Source of the DNA: Neopestalotiopsis rosae
Taxonomy: Eukaryota; Ascomycota; Sordariomycetes; Amphisphaeriales; Sporocadaceae
Assembly: GCA_023078685.1 (NCBI GenBank)
Contig: JALGAS010000005.1
Coordinates: 3,844,001 to 3,908,000 of the forward strand
Reading direction: 5' to 3'
Length of the DNA: 64,000 nucleotides
Of the stretch, positions 60,833 through 64,000 are shown piece by piece (the first letter of the stretch is position 1; each line of letters begins with the position of its first letter). The translations under genes and the position numbers were made by a program. Below the pieces are notes generated by a model. That model saw only the letters and a list, made by a program, of their open reading frames with translations, was not told the origin of the DNA and did not search any database.

Positions 60833-63800
60833 CTTGATGAACGACGCGAATTGCGATCGCGATGATGGAAGACGGTCGACAGCGACGGCGGTTGATGTTG
60901 CGAGGTAGGTGGCCCTCTTTCAAGCTTGTGGCGGGTTGTGAGGTCTGAGAAAAGTGCTTGAGCTTGCGGTCCTGGTCGCCAGGCAGTGACGCGAAAAGAG
61001 TGGGGAAAGGGATTTGTAGTGCTGGTCTTGGCGCGTCCAGTTTAATGGGCGGGATGCAACTTACGCGCGCGTCGCAGGCACTTGGGACAGGTAAAATGTA
61101 TGTACGCAGCTATGATGCTGAATCACGGCCGCGCTCTGTCAAAGGTGATTTATTGAGATGGCGATGAATACTACCACGAACGGAAAGATGTTCGTGCAAG
61201 CTTTTACCCCATAGGCTAACTTTGAGTGTGCTCTTTTCTTCCCTGAAGCGTCATTGAAGTACAAGTGCAAGGTGCTTGCCGACTCTTCAGGCTCAGGCTG
61301 CAGGTCATTGGTTTTCTGTGTTAGTGCCTGCTTTCTGGTCGATACCTACATTTACCTCTGTTCAGCACTACAGAACAACCTTGACAAAGCACAAGGCTTG
61401 ATCTCTAAGTGTTGCCCTCCTTCTGGAATAACGATTCAAGAAAACCAATAGAGTATTGTTCGCTGCTAGTCACTGTTGTTGATTCCGGAATATATATGCA
61501 CTGGAAGAGTGCTGAGATGCTAACATACTTGCATATGAAGCATGCACGTTCGTAGCTATCTGGCGAGATGAGCCAGAATACATATTTTGTAGCTCGATGG
61601 CAATTGATCTGTATTGGGATACTTGGGGTGCCGCCATCCACATGTGGCTTCCATGACTGCTTCAATACTCGAGTCTGACCTGAGTCAATTTGCCAGGACC
61701 GTTGAGCTTGAAGGCTTGAAGGCAGGTAATGCGTACCTGCCTAAGTTCGCATCAATATTACTTTTGAAGAATTGATCCAGAGAGAACGCCCGGATATGTA
61801 TCATCTCAACACTCTTGATACAATTCTTTCGTTTTCCTGAATTTTTTACAGGATCATTACGTAACTAATAGAAGATTCTATCATACTGAGAAGATGCGGA
61901 ATAATTCGCAGTAATGCCTGGCACTCCAAATCCTTGTTTTGTCCCAATACATTAATCAAGTGTCAAGAAGCGTCGTGACTGTAGTTTGGGAGAAATTAAT
62001 ACTTCAACACAGCCAGACGTCCAAATCATGATTTACATATAACACATAGGTTATGCTACATGTATTCGTGTGGTGTCAAAACACAGCTCCAGCTTCTGTG
62101 TTACTTTGACGAGGCTTGCGAGTGGCCTCTTCTACAGAGTTTGCCTAGTTTTTATGGTTTCTAATGTGAGAACCTTCCCATGCGAGGGGATCAAAATATC
62201 AAGAGGCCTTCTTCTCACAAAGCAGCCCATATGCATTACACAGTCGAGGTATAGTGCCGGCATTTCTGCCCCATCAAGAATTAACTCAAACTCCATATGT
62301 CAATCGAGTTGACAAAGTTATTACAGCAGGCAAATCGCAGCGAGATAAGACAACAGAACGTTCTTGACTCCCATTTTTTCAGCCATAGTTCATACTTACA
62401 AGAGTCTTTTCGGAAGGAGATCAGTAAACTTGGTCTGATAATTCCAGATCTTGCCCTGATGAGTTTGATACATAGTTGTGCTCGAGCGGCCAGCCGAAAA
62501 TAAACAAGGTGGTGGAATATTACGAACGGACGGGCCACAACGTGAACTTCGACATTGACATTGCCAGGTTCTTATGGAGACGTTTGTATATATCGTATAT
62601 AACAAAGACATACTGCCAGACGCCACGCTCCATCATGGTCATCAAAGTAATATGTCGTCCTTGGTGATTAGGGCCAAGCTAAATACTACTGAAAATACAC
62701 CACAATAGCGGATCTCGGTGACAGCCGAGGCAATCTGTTACATGGCAGGGCCGTTTGATTGTGAGTCAAGTACTACTGTGTAAGTGGCTTACGCTACCGT
62801 AGCTTGCATCGTCAACGTTGGAGAATCAGGTCATATTTGGGATATCTAAAAGCCCCGGGCCGCAAGCTCCAAGTAGTCTGGAGGCGCGCGCACCACTACT
62901 GTGTACGATGGATTCGCAAGGTTACTACGGTGTAACGCAGTCGGAGATGAATGCGATGCGTATTGCCAATTATGACTGAATTGCAGCACAGGCCGTGAGT
63001 TTCACGGAGAATGAAGGGAGGGGAGGAAGATGAATAAGCAAAAGCTGCAGATACTGGCGCCTGAAAAGATGCAGAAGAGCAATGAGGAGGAGAAGCAGAA
63101 GTCAAATAGAAATCTGTATAATGTATATCGTATACCACAAGCTGTAAATTATTGGATCACAAGGGTTGGTCTTTGTTGCAGCGGTATCTATATTCATCAC
63201 GGTCCGCCAACGGGCAGCTGTTGAAGAAGACGGTGTCAATGCCGGCTCATTTCGCAAGCCGAGGGGCTGCTTCCATCAGATGGGACATCGCTTATTATTA
63301 TGCTCGATCGTCGCGATGTTGATGCTATGTTGTCGTCGTGTGCCTTCAACGGCCCCGCCGGGGGCAAGATGGAGGGCAATCGAGATCTGCCAGTGCTGCG
63401 CGGTTCGCTTGGAGCAGGGGTCGAAATAAATGTGGTTTCAATCCTTGTCCGGAACCGGTCTAGGCCTCTCACACAAATTTATACCCCAGCTGGGCTCGCA
63501 TGTCAATCCCCCATACGAACATGGGAACTTGCTCCATTGAAGAGAGCAGCAGAGGTGGGCAATCTGAAAGGGCCCCAAATTGTTCATTCGGCGCAACCAA
63601 CCAGCTGTCAGCTTGGCTTACCAACGAGCACGAGCAAATACGGATCTCAACGCATGGAACCTCCAGCTCTCCAGCTCTTCATTTCTCCATTTCTCAGTGG
63701 AGGCTGTCGGGACTTTCCCGGCCAATCTTTAGCAGCCCCGAACGTTATGCAGCATTTGATAAAAACAACTGCCCTCCGGCCCCCTTCCAAAGGGGCCGCT

Positions 63801-64000
63801 AGGTAGTTATTACGGCAATCTCGGGCCCTGGAGAAGTTCGTCGACGCCCCAAGAAAAGGTTTGAAAAGGTTGCTGCCATGTTAACTCCTCTCGTCAGTGT
63901 ACAAACGGTAGGTATATTTTATGTAGTGAGCCCAAACAGTGGAAGTCGCAGCTCTACCACGTAGGTGGTATTTATTCCCCGGCCGCCTTATTCTATTGAA
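60833..64000. other. Right-end region without a recognised gene
   Basis: The first 200 bases should be the SPT16 promoter. Beyond that the sequence is AT-rich to mixed, with many short open frames on both strands, the longest 168 codons (63300-63806). None shows a domain, a splice pattern linking to another frame, or a targeting signal. No transposase, reverse transcriptase, terminal repeat or RNA gene was found by eye. A gene whose main part lies beyond 64000 cannot be excluded. Confidence 0.45.

Noticed and set aside
63300..63806. 168-codon plus-strand frame near the right end
   Set aside because: Overlaps other frames of similar length, shows no motif or targeting signal, and has no ATG context or splice support.

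Overview
The window comes from the nuclear genome of a filamentous ascomycete, most likely a Sordariomycete (Pezizomycotina). The genes are eukaryotic, with short GT-AG introns of about 45-90 nt, long single exons and compact intergenic gaps. The gene set includes a NoxA-type NADPH oxidase, RIC8, a PalI/SUR7-type protein, a Clr5-ankyrin protein, a class II DAHP synthase and a xylose-reductase-type aldo-keto reductase. The order is not assigned. There are no prokaryotic operons; apparent co-regulation is limited to divergent promoters.

Layout. 1-2131: long upstream region of noxA. 2132-3973: noxA (+). 5037-6757: F-box protein (+). 6966-8208: BEM46-like hydrolase (-). 8914-10197: SDS22 (+). 10560-12136: xylose-reductase-type AKR (-). 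12137-15350: gene-poor, with one Pol III-like candidate. 15351-16546: short-chain dehydrogenase (+). 16860-21367: Clr5-ankyrin protein (-). 21368-23144: gap with a CAAAACCTG repeat cluster and a hairpin. 23145-23926: response-regulator receiver-like gene with an eroded active site (+). 24279-26636: NOC2 (-). 27111-27876: VPS28 (+). 28267-29541: CDC123/D123-family protein (-). 30354-32503: unknown secreted protein (+). 32829-33285: HYPK (-). 34120-35620: DAHP synthase (+). 36212-37275: glucose-6-phosphate 1-epimerase (-). 39429-41225: decayed calcium/proton exchanger (+). 41584-47010: RIF1 (-). 48715-50335: RIC8 (+). 50995-52251: chromodomain protein with four AT-hook cores (+). 53092-54141: unknown protein, possibly mitochondrial (+). 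55933-56699: SUR7/PalI-type membrane protein (+). 57476-60832: SPT16 (-). 60833-64000: no gene recognised.

Most genes are conserved housekeeping: ribosome biogenesis (NOC2), ESCRT-I (VPS28), translation-associated factors (HYPK, CDC123-like), shikimate entry (DAHP synthase), chromatin (SPT16, chromodomain protein), replication timing (RIF1) and two protein phosphatase 1 regulators (SDS22, RIF1). Signalling is represented by NoxA, RIC8 and the receiver-like protein.

The most unusual items are the CAX gene with at least three independent lesions, the receiver-like gene that keeps its phospho-acceptor Asp but has lost other active-site residues, the neighbouring repeat cluster, and the RIF1 N-terminus carrying both SILK and RVxF-type PP1 docking motifs. 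All gene models were built by reading splice signals and keeping the reading frame; no similarity search was possible.
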